A stretch of 64,000 bases of DNA from Actinophytocola gossypii (GTDB taxonomy: Bacteria; Actinomycetota; Actinomycetes; Mycobacteriales; Pseudonocardiaceae): assembly GCF_025165815.1 (NCBI RefSeq), contig NZ_JAFFZE010000002.1, positions 37,890-101,889 of the forward strand, given 5' to 3'. Positions 40,423 to 49,509 of this stretch are shown here, in pieces (position 1 is the first letter of the stretch; each line of letters opens with the position of its first letter). The position numbers and the translations under genes were made by a program. The notes under the pieces were generated by a model, which did not search any database, had not been told where the DNA came from, and saw only the letters and a program-made list of their open reading frames with translations.

Positions 40423-41607
40423 ATGACGATCACCAGGAAACTAGCCGCGGCCGTGGCGGCGGCCGCGCTCGTGCTCGCCGGCTGCTCCAGCGAGCTGCCC
40501 GCGGAGGACCCGCCGGCGGGCGGCGACACCTCGGCACCGGACGCGACCCAGTCGGAGTTCTTCGACCAGGCCGAGTACGAGCGCCAGCTCGGCTTCCGCG
40601 ACGCGCAGCCGCTGGGACCGGCGGACAAGCCGTGGGAGCAGATGATCCAGCCGGAGATGGTCGACACCACCCAGTACAAGAAGGCGGGCGGGAACTACCA
40701 CCTCTGCTTCTCCAACGCCGCGGTGAACAACCCGTGGCGGCAGGTCGGGTTCACCACCATGCAGGAGGAGGTGAAGCTGCACCCGGAGATCACGAAGTTC
40801 ACCGTGCTCGACGCGGAGGCCAAGGACGACAAGCAGATCAGCGACATCCAGTCGTTGGCCGGACAGAACTGCGACGCGATCATCATCTCGCCGAACACCA
40901 CCGCGACGCTCACCCCGGCGGTCGAGGCCGCGTGCGAGGCCGGAGCGCCGGTGATCGTGTTCGACCGGGGCGTGAACACCGACTGCCCGGTGACGTTCAT
41001 CCACCCGATCGGCGGCTTCGCGTTCGGGGCCAACGGCGCCGAGTTCCTCACCGAGGAGGTCGACGCCGGCGGCAAGATCCTCGCACTGCGCATCCTGCCC
41101 GGCGTGGACGTGCTCGAGCAGCGCTGGGCCGCCGCGAACGAGATCTTCTCCGAGAGCGACCTGGACATCGTCGGCGTGGAGTTCACCGACGGCGACGCCG
41201 CCAAGACCAAGAGCATCGTCGCCGACTACATCCAGCGCGAGGGCCAGATCGACGGCGTGTGGATGGACGCCGGCGCCACCGCGGTAGCCGCGGTCGAGGC
41301 GTTCCAGGACAACGGCGTCGAGGTCCCTGCGTTCGTCGGCGAGGACCAGCAGGACTTCCTGCGCATGTGGGTCGACGAGGGCCTGACCGCGGTCGCGCCG
41401 ACGTACCCGACCTACCAGTGGCGCACCCCGGTCATCGCGGCGCTCAAGATCCTCAACGGCGAGGAGGTGCCCAGCGAGTGGGTGCTGCCCCAGCCGGTCG
41501 TCACCCAGTCCGACGTCGACCAGTACGTCGCCGAGGACATGCCGCCCCTGCACTACGCCATGTGCGGCTGCGAGGACATGCCCGGCTACCCGGAGCCGTG
41601 GAAGTGA
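40423..41607 (+). CDS. Sugar-binding lipoprotein (CUT2, RbsB-like)
   Basis: 394 residues. Signal with lipobox Cys21 (AAALVLAGCSSEL), then a 60-residue linker and a periplasmic-binding-protein fold: NNPWRQVGFTTMQEE, DIQSLAGQNCDAIIISPNTT, APVIVFDRGVNTDCPV and VWMDAGATAVAAVEAF. The N-terminal extension and Cys-rich C-terminus (MCGCEDMPGYPEPW) are unlike ribose-binding proteins and resemble actinomycete CUT2 proteins of unknown ligand. Coupled to the isomerase by GTGA. Confidence 0.93.
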   Translation: MTITRKLAAAVAAAALVLAGCSSELPAEDPPAGGDTSAPDATQSEFFDQAEYERQLGFRDAQPLGPADKPWEQMIQPEMVDTTQYKKAGGNYHLCFSNAAVNNPWRQVGFTTMQEEVKLHPEITKFTVLDAEAKDDKQISDIQSLAGQNCDAIIISPNTTATLTPAVEAACEAGAPVIVFDRGVNTDCPVTFIHPIGGFAFGANGAEFLTEEVDAGGKILALRILPGVDVLEQRWAAANEIFSESDLDIVGVEFTDGDAAKTKSIVADYIQREGQIDGVWMDAGATAVAAVEAFQDNGVEVPAFVGEDQQDFLRMWVDEGLTAVAPTYPTYQWRTPVIAALKILNGEEVPSEWVLPQPVVTQSDVDQYVAEDMPPLHYAMCGCEDMPGYPEPWK

Positions 41608-42461
41608 GCGTTCATCCGGTCGGGGTCAACACGTGGGTGTGGACCTCGCCGCTCACCGACGCGGTGCTTGCGGAACTGGCCGTCCGGGTCAAGGGGTGGG
41701 GGTTCGACGTGCTCGAACTCCCGATGGAGAACCCGGGGGACTGGACGCCGGCCGAGGCCGCGCGGGTGCTGCGTGACCTCGGCCTGGGCGCCACCGTGTG
41801 CCTGGTGATGCCACCGGGGCGGGAGCTGGTCCGGGCGGACGCGGCCACCGTCAAGTCCACCCAGGACTACCTGTACCGGGTGGTCGACGCCGCCGCGGCG
41901 GTCGGCTCGGGTGTGATCGCCGGGCCGGCGTACGCGTCGGTCGGGCGGACCTGGCGGATGTCGGACGTCGAGCGGGCGTCGGCCTACGCGGAGCTGCGGG
42001 AGAACCTCGCCCCGGTCGCCGCGTACGCCGGCACCGCGGGGGTCACGATCGCCGTGGAGCCGCTGAACCGGTACGAGACCAGCGTGCTCAACACGCTCGG
42101 CCAGACCATCGAGGCGATCGCCGACCTGCCGCACTGCGGGGTCGCGATCGACGTCTACCACCAGAACATCGAGGAGGCCGACCTCACCGGAGCCATCCGC
42201 GCCTCGGCCGGCCGGATCGCGCACGTCCAGGTGTGCGGCAACGACCGAGGCGCACCCGGCGCCGACCACCTCGACTGGCCGGGCATCCTCGCCGCCGTCG
42301 ACGACGCCGGGTACCTCGGCCCGCTGTGCATCGAGTCGTTCACCGGTGAGAACGCCACCATCGCGACCGCCGCGTCGATCTGGCGGCCGCTGGCCCCGAC
42401 CCAGGACGACCTCGCCCGCACCGGGCTGGCCCACCTGCGGGAGGTGATGCGCGGCAGCTGA
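41604..42461 (+). CDS. Sugar isomerase/epimerase (TIM barrel)
   Basis: 285 residues, GTG start in a GTGA overlap. Xylose-isomerase-like TIM barrel of the D-tagatose/allulose 3-epimerase group. The metal/catalytic Glu pair is in TIAVEPLNRYET and LCIESFTGE, with Asp in GVAIDVYHQNIEEAD and His in IAHVQVCGND. Such enzymes epimerise or isomerise free keto-sugars, or 3-keto-glycoside intermediates when next to ThuA-type proteins. The following gene encodes a ThuA domain, so the second role fits the locus (inference). Confidence 0.88.
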   Translation: MSVHPVGVNTWVWTSPLTDAVLAELAVRVKGWGFDVLELPMENPGDWTPAEAARVLRDLGLGATVCLVMPPGRELVRADAATVKSTQDYLYRVVDAAAAVGSGVIAGPAYASVGRTWRMSDVERASAYAELRENLAPVAAYAGTAGVTIAVEPLNRYETSVLNTLGQTIEAIADLPHCGVAIDVYHQNIEEADLTGAIRASAGRIAHVQVCGNDRGAPGADHLDWPGILAAVDDAGYLGPLCIESFTGENATIATAASIWRPLAPTQDDLARTGLAHLREVMRGS

Positions 42462-42528
42462 ACCCGCTCGGAGAACACACGGCGCCGGCACGCCGTAAGC
42501 GGACTTCTTGCGCGAAACGGAAGCAACG

Positions 42529-45500
42529 ATGCACAGACCCCTTTTGCGAACTGCCCTCAGTGTGCTGACCGCCGGCGCGATGGCGGTCGGGCTCGTCCCG
42601 GCCGCCGCGGCGCAGCCCGAACCCGAGTTCCGCGCCCTGCTGTTCACCAAGGTCGCCGAGGGCGCCTACCGCCACGACTCCATCCCCGCGGCCATCGACA
42701 TGGTCAACGACCTCGCCGCCGAGCACAACTTCGAGGTCGTGCACAGCGAGGACGCCACCGTCTTCAACGACGACGACCTCGCCACCTTCGACGTCGTGAT
42801 CATGATGCAGAACGGCGGCATGGTCTGGGACACCGACGCCCAGCGGCAGGCCGTGAAGACCTACGTCAACAACGGCGGCGGCATCGCCGCGGTGCACAAC
42901 GCCACCGACATGAACATCGAGTCCGAGTTCCCCTGGTGGGACGACTTCGTCAACGGCGGCGCGCACATGACCGCGCACTCCGCCGGCGGACTCGACGCCA
43001 CCACGCACCGCATCGACGACGTGCACGCGTCCACCAAGGACCTGCCGGACCGCTGGGAGCGGCCGGAGGAGTGGTACAACTTCCACCCGACGATGCGCGG
43101 GCACGTGCACTCGCTGCTCGAGGTCGACGAGGACACCTACGACCCCGGCCCCGAGGCGATGGGCACCGACCACCCGATCTCCTGGTGCCGCGACGCCGAG
43201 GGCGGCCGCGTCTGGGCCACCGGCATGGGCCACTCCATCTCCTCCTACTCCGAGCCGCTGTTCCGGCAGCACGTGCTCGGCGGCATCCAGACCGCGGCCG
43301 GCGCCATCCCCGCCGACTGCACCGCCACCATGGACGCCGGCTTCGAGAAGATCATCCTCGACGACACCACCAAGGCCCCGACCTCACTGGACATCGCGCC
43401 GGACGGGCGGGTGTTCTACACCGAGATCCTCGGCCAGCTCCGCCTGTGGGACCCGGAGACCAGGGCCGTCACCACCGCGCTGGACCTGCCGGTGTACGCC
43501 GGCGGCGAGGACGGCCTGACCTCGGTGGTGCTCTCCCCGGACTTCGCCGAGACCGGCCACCTGTACCTCTACTACTCGCCACCGGGTGACGAGGAGATCA
43601 ACCGCGTCTCCCGCTTCACCGTCGAGGGCGACGTCGTGCTCCCCGACAGCGAGGTCCCGCTGCTGGACATCCCCGCGTCCCGCCGCGAGGAGCCGGGCCA
43701 CACCGGCGGTTACCTCGAGTTCGGTCCGAACGGCAACCTCTACATCGGCGTCGGCGACGACACCAACCCGTTCGAGTCGAGCGGGTACAGCCCGATCGAC
43801 GAGCGCGAGGGCCGCGACCTGTACGACGCGCAGAAGACCTCCGCCAACACCAACGACCTGCGCGGCAAGATCCTGCGGATCCACCCCGAGGCGGACGGCT
43901 CGTACACGATCCCCGAGGGCAACATGTTCGCTCCGGGCACCGAGCTGACCCGCCCGGAGATCTACGCGATGGGTTTCCGGAACCCGTTCCGGTTCTCCAT
44001 CACCTCGGACGGCACGATCTACATGGCCGACTACGGCCCGGACGCGGGCGCGGACAACGCGAACCGCGGCCCGGCCGGCCTGGTCGAGTGGAACGTGGTC
44101 ACCGAACCCGGCTTCTACGGCTGGCCGTACTGCGTGGCCGACGGGATCCCGTTCAACGACTACGACTTCGCCGCCGGGACCTCCGGCCCGAAGTTCGACT
44201 GCGAGAACCCGGTCAACACCTCGCCGAACAACACCGGCCTCACCGAACTGCCGCCCGCGAAGAAGGCGACGGTCTGGTACGGCAACGGCGCGAACGGCAA
44301 CGAGTTCCCGGAGATGGGCACCGGCGGCGAGGCCCCGATGGCCGGACCGGTCTACGAGTTCGACCCGAACCTCGAGTCGGACACCAAGTTCCCCGAGTTC
44401 TACGACGGCAAGCCGTTCTTCTACGAGTGGGCGCGCAACCGGATGTTCCTGTTCAACCAGGACTCCGAGGGCGGCCTGCTGACCATCGACCCGTGGTACG
44501 TCTCGAACACCCCGCTCGCGCCGATGGACATGAAGTTCGGCCCGGACGGCGCGATGTACATGGTCGAGTGGGGCGGCGGCTACGGCCGGGACAACCCGGA
44601 CTCCGGCGTCTACCGCATCGACTACACCCAGGGCGACCGGCGGCCGATCGCCCACGCGTCGGCCACGCCGTCCAGCGGCATCGCACCCCTGTCGGTGTCC
44701 TTCTCGGCCGAGGGCTCCGAGGACCCGGAGGGCGAGGACGTCACCTACTCGTGGGACTTCGGTGACGGCTCCACCTCCGACGAGCCGGCGCCGAGCCACG
44801 TGTTCACCGAGAACGGCGTCTACAACGTCCAGCTCACCGTCACCGACCCGGCCGGCAAGACCGGCGTGGCGAACGTGTCGGTCACCGTCGGCAACACCGC
44901 GCCGTCGGTGGAGCTGACCAGCCCGGTGAACGGCGGGTTCTTCGACTTCGGCGACCAGGTCGCGTTCGACACGACCATCACCGACCCGGAGGAGGAGACC
45001 GACTGCGCCAACGCCGTGCTCCGGGTGTCGCTCGGCCACGACGCGCACGACCACCTGACCGACACGATCAACGCCTGCTCGGGCGAGTTCACCACGATCA
45101 CCGACGACGGTCACGCCGGCGCGGACGTGTTCTACACGGCCGAGGCGAGCTACACCGACGGCGGTGCGAACGGCCAGCCCGGACTGGTCGGCCGTGACCT
45201 CGCGGAGCTCCAGCCCAAGCACAAGCAGGCCGAGTACCACGACTCGGCGTCCGGGATCGCGGTGCAGGAGCAGGCGGGCGCGGAGTCCGGCAAGCGCGTC
45301 GGCGACATCTCCGACGGCGACTGGATCGCGTTCGACCCGGTGAACCTGCACCAGATCGACGGGGTCGCCGCGCGGGTGTCGTCGAACGGTGCCGGGGGAG
45401 CGATCGAGCTGCGCGCCGGGTCGCCGACCGGTGACCTGGTGGCCACCATCCCGGTGCCGGACACCGGTGGCGGCGGCAGTTACGTGACGGTCCCGCCGGC

Positions 45501-47310
45501 CGAGGTCACCGACCCGGGCGGCACGACGAACCTGCACGCGGTGTTCAAGCCGACCACCGACGGGCAGTTCACCGTGGACGCGTTCCACTTCGTCGGCAAG
45601 GGCGTGTCGGTCAACGCGGCGCCGTACGTCGCGGTGAACGCCGACCCGGCAGGCGGCGGCGCGCCGCTCGACGTCTCGTTCACCACCACGGTGACCGATC
45701 CGGAGGGCGACGAGCCGTTCACCTACGCCTGGGACCTCGGTGACGGGACGACCTCCACCGAGGCGAACCCGACGCACACCTACACCGAGCCCGGCACCTA
45801 CACCGCGGAGGTGACGGTCACCGACGCGACCGGCCGGTCGAAGGCGGCCTCGGTGCCGGTGGTCGTCACGATCCCGCCGATGCCGCCGATCGAGTGCGCC
45901 GACCCGGACGCGGCGGTCGACCGCAACGACGAGTTCGAGTCCGACCGGCTCGACGGCTGCCGGTGGGACGCCGTGGTCCGGCCCGAGCTCACCGGGATGC
46001 GGATGGCCGACGGGGTGCTCAGCATCGACACCCTGCCCGGCGACATCAACGGCTCCGCGAACGACGACCCGAGGAACTTCGTCCTGCAGACCGCCCCCGG
46101 CGGCGACTGGACCCTGGAGACCCGGATGCGGGCCCCGCTCGCCGAGCGGTACCAGCTGGCCGGCTTCATGGTCCACGGCAACGACGACGACTACGTGAAG
46201 TTCGACGTGGTCGCGTTCAACGGGCCGGGTTCCACCGTGGACCTGCGGGCGGAGCTGGTGTCGGAGAACGACGGTCAGTTCGGCAACGGCGGCAACCGGT
46301 CGGTGACCCTGGGCGCCGGTCCCGAGTCCGGCTGGTGGCACCTGCGGCTGGTCAAGACCGGGAACTCCTATGCGGGCTGGGTCTCCGACGGCGGCGGCGA
46401 GTGGGTCTCGCTCGGTGAGCCGGTCACCAACGACGTGCCGGATCCGCGGTTCGGGCTGATGGCGATCGGCCCGCAGCAGACCGAGGGCCCGGTGACCGTC
46501 GACTTCGACTGGTTCCGGGTGTCCGGTGTCGACAGCACCGCGCCCGAGGTGGCCGCGGCCGTCTCGCCCGAGCCGGGGGAGTCGGGGTGGCACACCGAGG
46601 CGCCGACCGTGACCCTCACCTCCGGTGACGGTGACGGTTCGGGTGTCGCGGCCACCGAGTATCGCGTCGGGGACGGCGAGTGGACCGCCTACGCCGAGCC
46701 GTTCACGGTCGGCGAGGATGGCACGCACACCGTCGAGTACCGGGCAACCGACCGGGCCGGCAACGTCTCCGAGACCGGTTCGGTCGAGGTTCGGGTCGAT
46801 GTCACGGCACCCGAGCTGGCGGTGACCGGCCTGGCCGACGGCGTCACGTACGGCCACAGCGAGGACCGGGTGGTCGACTGGACGGCGTCCGACGCGGCCT
46901 CCGGCCTGGGCGAGGTCACGGCCACACTCGACGGCGAGCCGCTGGCGAAGGGCACCCGGCTGGAGCTGCCCGGCATGGCGCTCGGCGAGCACACGCTGGT
47001 GGTCCGGGCGCCGGACGTGGCGGGGCACGTGACGGAGCGGACGGTGGTCTTCACGATCGGCACGTCGATCACCGACCTGCAGGCGATGCTCGACCGGTTC
47101 GAGGCGGAGAACAAGGTCGGCTGGCTGGCCGGGCTGGTGCTGGAGGCCCAGCTCGACCAGGCGCGCCGGGAGATCCAGCGGGACCGGACCGACCGGGCGA
47201 TCCGGTTGCTCACCACGTTCCGCGCGACCACGTCGCTGCTGGTGACCGATGCCGACGCGCGGTCGGTGCTCCGTTCCGACGCCGCCGCGGTGATCAGCGA
47301 CCTGCGGTAA
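42529..47310 (+). CDS. Large secreted ThuA/PQQ-sugar-dehydrogenase multidomain protein
   Basis: 1,593 residues. Signal peptide 1-28. ThuA-like domain 31-261 (RALLFTKVAEGAYRHDSI, VIMMQNGGMVWD). Glucose/sorbosone-dehydrogenase beta-propeller about 271-704 (TSLDIAPDGRVFYTEILG, HTGGYLEFGPNGNLYIGVGD). PKD 706-790, a CBM6-like region 898-1025, PKD 1032-1115, a concanavalin/DUF1349-like region 1131-1334, Ig-like repeats 1338-1512 and a helical C-terminus 1514-1593. There is no cell-wall anchor motif. ThuA proteins act on keto-glycosides; the propeller would use PQQ or another redox cofactor. Probably extracellular oxidation and cleavage of a glycoside whose sugar the upstream transporter imports. 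Confidence 0.9.
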   Translation: MHRPLLRTALSVLTAGAMAVGLVPAAAAQPEPEFRALLFTKVAEGAYRHDSIPAAIDMVNDLAAEHNFEVVHSEDATVFNDDDLATFDVVIMMQNGGMVWDTDAQRQAVKTYVNNGGGIAAVHNATDMNIESEFPWWDDFVNGGAHMTAHSAGGLDATTHRIDDVHASTKDLPDRWERPEEWYNFHPTMRGHVHSLLEVDEDTYDPGPEAMGTDHPISWCRDAEGGRVWATGMGHSISSYSEPLFRQHVLGGIQTAAGAIPADCTATMDAGFEKIILDDTTKAPTSLDIAPDGRVFYTEILGQLRLWDPETRAVTTALDLPVYAGGEDGLTSVVLSPDFAETGHLYLYYSPPGDEEINRVSRFTVEGDVVLPDSEVPLLDIPASRREEPGHTGGYLEFGPNGNLYIGVGDDTNPFESSGYSPIDEREGRDLYDAQKTSANTNDLRGKILRIHPEADGSYTIPEGNMFAPGTELTRPEIYAMGFRNPFRFSITSDGTIYMADYGPDAGADNANRGPAGLVEWNVVTEPGFYGWPYCVADGIPFNDYDFAAGTSGPKFDCENPVNTSPNNTGLTELPPAKKATVWYGNGANGNEFPEMGTGGEAPMAGPVYEFDPNLESDTKFPEFYDGKPFFYEWARNRMFLFNQDSEGGLLTIDPWYVSNTPLAPMDMKFGPDGAMYMVEWGGGYGRDNPDSGVYRIDYTQGDRRPIAHASATPSSGIAPLSVSFSAEGSEDPEGEDVTYSWDFGDGSTSDEPAPSHVFTENGVYNVQLTVTDPAGKTGVANVSVTVGNTAPSVELTSPVNGGFFDFGDQVAFDTTITDPEEETDCANAVLRVSLGHDAHDHLTDTINACSGEFTTITDDGHAGADVFYTAEASYTDGGANGQPGLVGRDLAELQPKHKQAEYHDSASGIAVQEQAGAESGKRVGDISDGDWIAFDPVNLHQIDGVAARVSSNGAGGAIELRAGSPTGDLVATIPVPDTGGGGSYVTVPPAEVTDPGGTTNLHAVFKPTTDGQFTVDAFHFVGKGVSVNAAPYVAVNADPAGGGAPLDVSFTTTVTDPEGDEPFTYAWDLGDGTTSTEANPTHTYTEPGTYTAEVTVTDATGRSKAASVPVVVTIPPMPPIECADPDAAVDRNDEFESDRLDGCRWDAVVRPELTGMRMADGVLSIDTLPGDINGSANDDPRNFVLQTAPGGDWTLETRMRAPLAERYQLAGFMVHGNDDDYVKFDVVAFNGPGSTVDLRAELVSENDGQFGNGGNRSVTLGAGPESGWWHLRLVKTGNSYAGWVSDGGGEWVSLGEPVTNDVPDPRFGLMAIGPQQTEGPVTVDFDWFRVSGVDSTAPEVAAAVSPEPGESGWHTEAPTVTLTSGDGDGSGVAATEYRVGDGEWTAYAEPFTVGEDGTHTVEYRATDRAGNVSETGSVEVRVDVTAPELAVTGLADGVTYGHSEDRVVDWTASDAASGLGEVTATLDGEPLAKGTRLELPGMALGEHTLVVRAPDVAGHVTERTVVFTIGTSITDLQAMLDRFEAENKVGWLAGLVLEAQLDQARREIQRDRTDRAIRLLTTFRATTSLLVTDADARSVLRSDAAAVISDLR

Positions 47311-47318
47311 CCCGAGAC

Positions 47319-47375
47319 GGGGGCGGATGCCGGTCCGCCCCCGAGCCCCGGGCCGGCTTGCCACCGGCCCGGGGC
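47319..47375 (+). terminator. Tandem terminator hairpins ending the sugar operon
   Basis: Hairpin 1 pairs GGGGGCGGA (47319-47327) with TCCGCCCCC (47334-47342). Hairpin 2 pairs GCCCCGGGCCGG (47345-47356) with the perfect complement ending at 47375. Both stems are uninterrupted and lie just after the ThuA gene stop. There is no T-run. Confidence 0.75.
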
Positions 47376-47392
47376 TTCCGCATGTCCGGGGG

Positions 47393-47680
47393 TTACTTCG
47401 GCGGCCCGATCACCCGCGCCGCGGCGACGATAACGCTCCACAGTGGACTGCTCGTGGTCTCGTAGTAGACGCGCCGGCTCCCGGTCTCCCGGTGTTCGGT
47501 CAGCATGCCCAGGTGGACGAAGCGGCGTAGCTCGGTACCCGCCGCGCTCTGGGGGATGACCTCGTCCGGCGGCTCGGACTGGTAGAACCGCCGGCCGCCG
47601 CGCGCGTTGATCCACAGCGCGACGCGCAGCCGACACGGACGACCGAACAGCAACCGCCCAATCTCATCCGTGTCCAGCAC
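47393..47680 (-). CDS. Winged-helix (ArsR-like) DNA-binding protein
   Basis: 95 residues from GTG 47680, which has GGAAGG about 8 bases before; an earlier TTG at 47707 would add nine residues. LDTDEIGRLLFGRPCRLRVA, LWINARGGRRFYQSEPPDEV, then SAAGTELRRFVHLGMLTEHR and RRVYYETTSSPLW form a short winged helix. The order helix, recognition helix and Tyr-rich wing fits small ArsR/MarR-like regulators. It stands alone, next to an AT-rich promoter. Confidence 0.75.
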   Translation of the reverse strand: MLDTDEIGRLLFGRPCRLRVALWINARGGRRFYQSEPPDEVIPQSAAGTELRRFVHLGMLTEHRETGSRRVYYETTSSPLWSVIVAAARVIGPPK

Positions 47681-47913
47681 AACCTCTACCCTACCTTCCG
47701 ACCACAAAAATTTACTATTAACTATATTGATGTCCGATTATAGCGCACGGACGCTGCGCCGTCCACCCGCCGCCTGCCGGACCAAAGAAGGCCTGGAAGA
47801 GAGGGGTCCGCCGCGTCGCGGGGTTCGACGGTCTCGGCAAAACGCACTGCCAGGCCAACGTCAGGTGCGATCCAGCGGGGGTGGCCGGCCGCTGGCAGGC
47901 TTACGGGAACGGG
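47681..47913. other. Non-coding gap with AT-rich patch
   Basis: Positions about 47700-47745 are strikingly AT-rich for this genome and would carry the promoter of the winged-helix gene on the minus strand. The remainder (47746-47913) is ordinary GC-rich sequence. I see no convincing gene in it. Confidence 0.5.
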
Positions 47914-49383
47914 TCAGCCGGTACTGCTGAGTACGGCGACGCTGTCGAAGAGCCAGCGGCCGTTCTGGTTGACCAGCTGGTAGCGGTGTCGTTCGCGGAC
48001 CTGGCGGCCGTCGCTGAAGTCGTAGTCGATGGTGACCTCGACGGTGCTGCCCTGGGCGGAGATCTGCGATGCGGGGGCGGCGTCGATGCCGCTCCAGTAG
48101 TCGACGTAGTTGGCGTAGCCGAGGGCCTGGTTCTGCTGGAAGTTGGGGGTGAGCCGGGTCCAGCCTTCTTCGGGGTTGCCGGGCATCAGGGCGTAGTAGC
48201 TGCTGACGGCGGCGGCCGGGGTGGCCGCGGGGTTCGGTGGGGGAGTGTTCTGGTCGGGGGGTTCCTCGGTGGTGGGGCTGCTCTGGGTGGGTTGAGTCGT
48301 GGTCGTGGTCGTGGTCTCGGAGTCGGTGGTCGTCTCGGTCTGGGTGTTCGTGTTGGTGTCCGGTGTGGACTCGGTGGGGGATGGGTCGGGGGGTGCGGCG
48401 GGGTTGTCGGTGTCGTCGCCGGTGGTGGCGAGCACGATGAGGGTGGTGGCGACGGCGACGACGACGAACAGGGCGGCGAGCGCGAGCGGGCCGCGGCGCC
48501 GGTTCGCTTCCCGTGCGGGTGCGGGTGGTGGGACGGGTGCGGTCGGGGGTGGGGGTTCGGCGGTGCGGCCGTCGGCGATGGCGGCGAGGGTGGTTCTGGC
48601 CTGTTCCATGGTGGGGCGTTGGTCGGGGTCGGCGTGGAGCAGGCGCAGGAGGATGTCGGTGAGGGGGCCGGCTTTGGTGGGTGGTTCCACCGAGCCGGAG
48701 GCGATGCGGTGCAGCAGGAGCATGGGATTGTCGCTCTTGCCGGCGGGTGGGTTGCCTTCGACGGCGGTGTAGAGGGTGGCGCCGAGGGAGTAGACGTCGC
48801 CGGGGAAGGTGACGTCGCGGCCTTGGGCGACTTCGGGGGCCAGGTAGGCGGGGCTGCCGACGAAGGTGCCGGTGCTGGTGCCGGTGACGTCCTCGACGAC
48901 GCGGGAGACGCCGAAGTCGGTGATCTTCACGGTTCCGTTGTCGCCGACGAGGATGTTGGCGGGTTTGACGTCGCGGTGTACGACGCCGGCGGCGTGTGCG
49001 GAGGCGAGTGCGGCGGCAGCTTCGGCGCCGATGCGGGCGACTTCCTGGGGTGGGAGGGCGCCTTTGTCGTCGAGGACGCGGGAGAGGCTGGTGGAGGGCA
49101 GGTGCTCCATCACGATGAATGGACGCCCGTCGTCCTCGATGACGTCGTAGACGGCGATGAGTTGTGGGTGGTGGAGTTTGGCGGCGATGCGGCCTTCGCG
49201 CATGGTGCGGCGGCGGATCTCGTCGAGCCGGGTGTCGTCGAGTGCGGGTGGCAGCAGGACTTCCTTGATGGCGACGGTGCGGCGGAGGCGTTCGTCGTGG
49301 GCTCGCCAGACCACGCCCATGCCGCCGGCGCCGAGCCGTTCGGTCAGCCGGTATCGCCCGGCGACGAGGTCGTCAACGTTCAT
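47914..49383 (-). CDS. Receptor Ser/Thr protein kinase with NTF2/DUF4878-like extracellular end
   Basis: 489 residues from ATG 49383. Kinase: Gly loop RLGAGGMGVV, Lys40, HRDVKPAN (136-143), DFG (156-158), APE (182-184). Membrane helix about 298-320. A Thr/Ser/Pro-rich stalk (335-385) is followed by a compact extracellular domain 390-489 (VSSYYALMPGNPEEGWTRLT, VEVTIDYDFSDGRQVRERHR), which looks like an SnoaL/NTF2-type fold. No PASTA repeats. It is divergent from the TIR-like gene. Codons prefer A or C in third position, unlike the first kinase at 7.9-9.2 kb. Confidence 0.9.
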   Translation of the reverse strand: MNVDDLVAGRYRLTERLGAGGMGVVWRAHDERLRRTVAIKEVLLPPALDDTRLDEIRRRTMREGRIAAKLHHPQLIAVYDVIEDDGRPFIVMEHLPSTSLSRVLDDKGALPPQEVARIGAEAAAALASAHAAGVVHRDVKPANILVGDNGTVKITDFGVSRVVEDVTGTSTGTFVGSPAYLAPEVAQGRDVTFPGDVYSLGATLYTAVEGNPPAGKSDNPMLLLHRIASGSVEPPTKAGPLTDILLRLLHADPDQRPTMEQARTTLAAIADGRTAEPPPPTAPVPPPAPAREANRRRGPLALAALFVVVAVATTLIVLATTGDDTDNPAAPPDPSPTESTPDTNTNTQTETTTDSETTTTTTTQPTQSSPTTEEPPDQNTPPPNPAATPAAAVSSYYALMPGNPEEGWTRLTPNFQQNQALGYANYVDYWSGIDAAPASQISAQGSTVEVTIDYDFSDGRQVRERHRYQLVNQNGRWLFDSVAVLSSTG

Positions 49384-49509
49384 TCGCGCGTTCCGCTCCC
49401 ACCTGACCGGGTTTACACGATCGGGTGATACCCAAACGGAACGGGGCGTGCACGGCAAGGCGGACACTCCGGCGGCCACCTGGAACGTGTCGCGTGGCAC
49501 GATCCGTGC

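Noticed and set aside
43384..47364. 1,326-residue minus-strand frame opposite the ThuA/dehydrogenase gene
   Set aside because: Low-complexity Val/Arg/Gly-rich product and no motif, whereas the plus strand shows a full domain series.
47700..47745. Replication origin or plasmid oriV
   Set aside because: Only about 45 AT-rich bases, no iterons or DnaA boxes recognised, no rep gene; better explained as a promoter.
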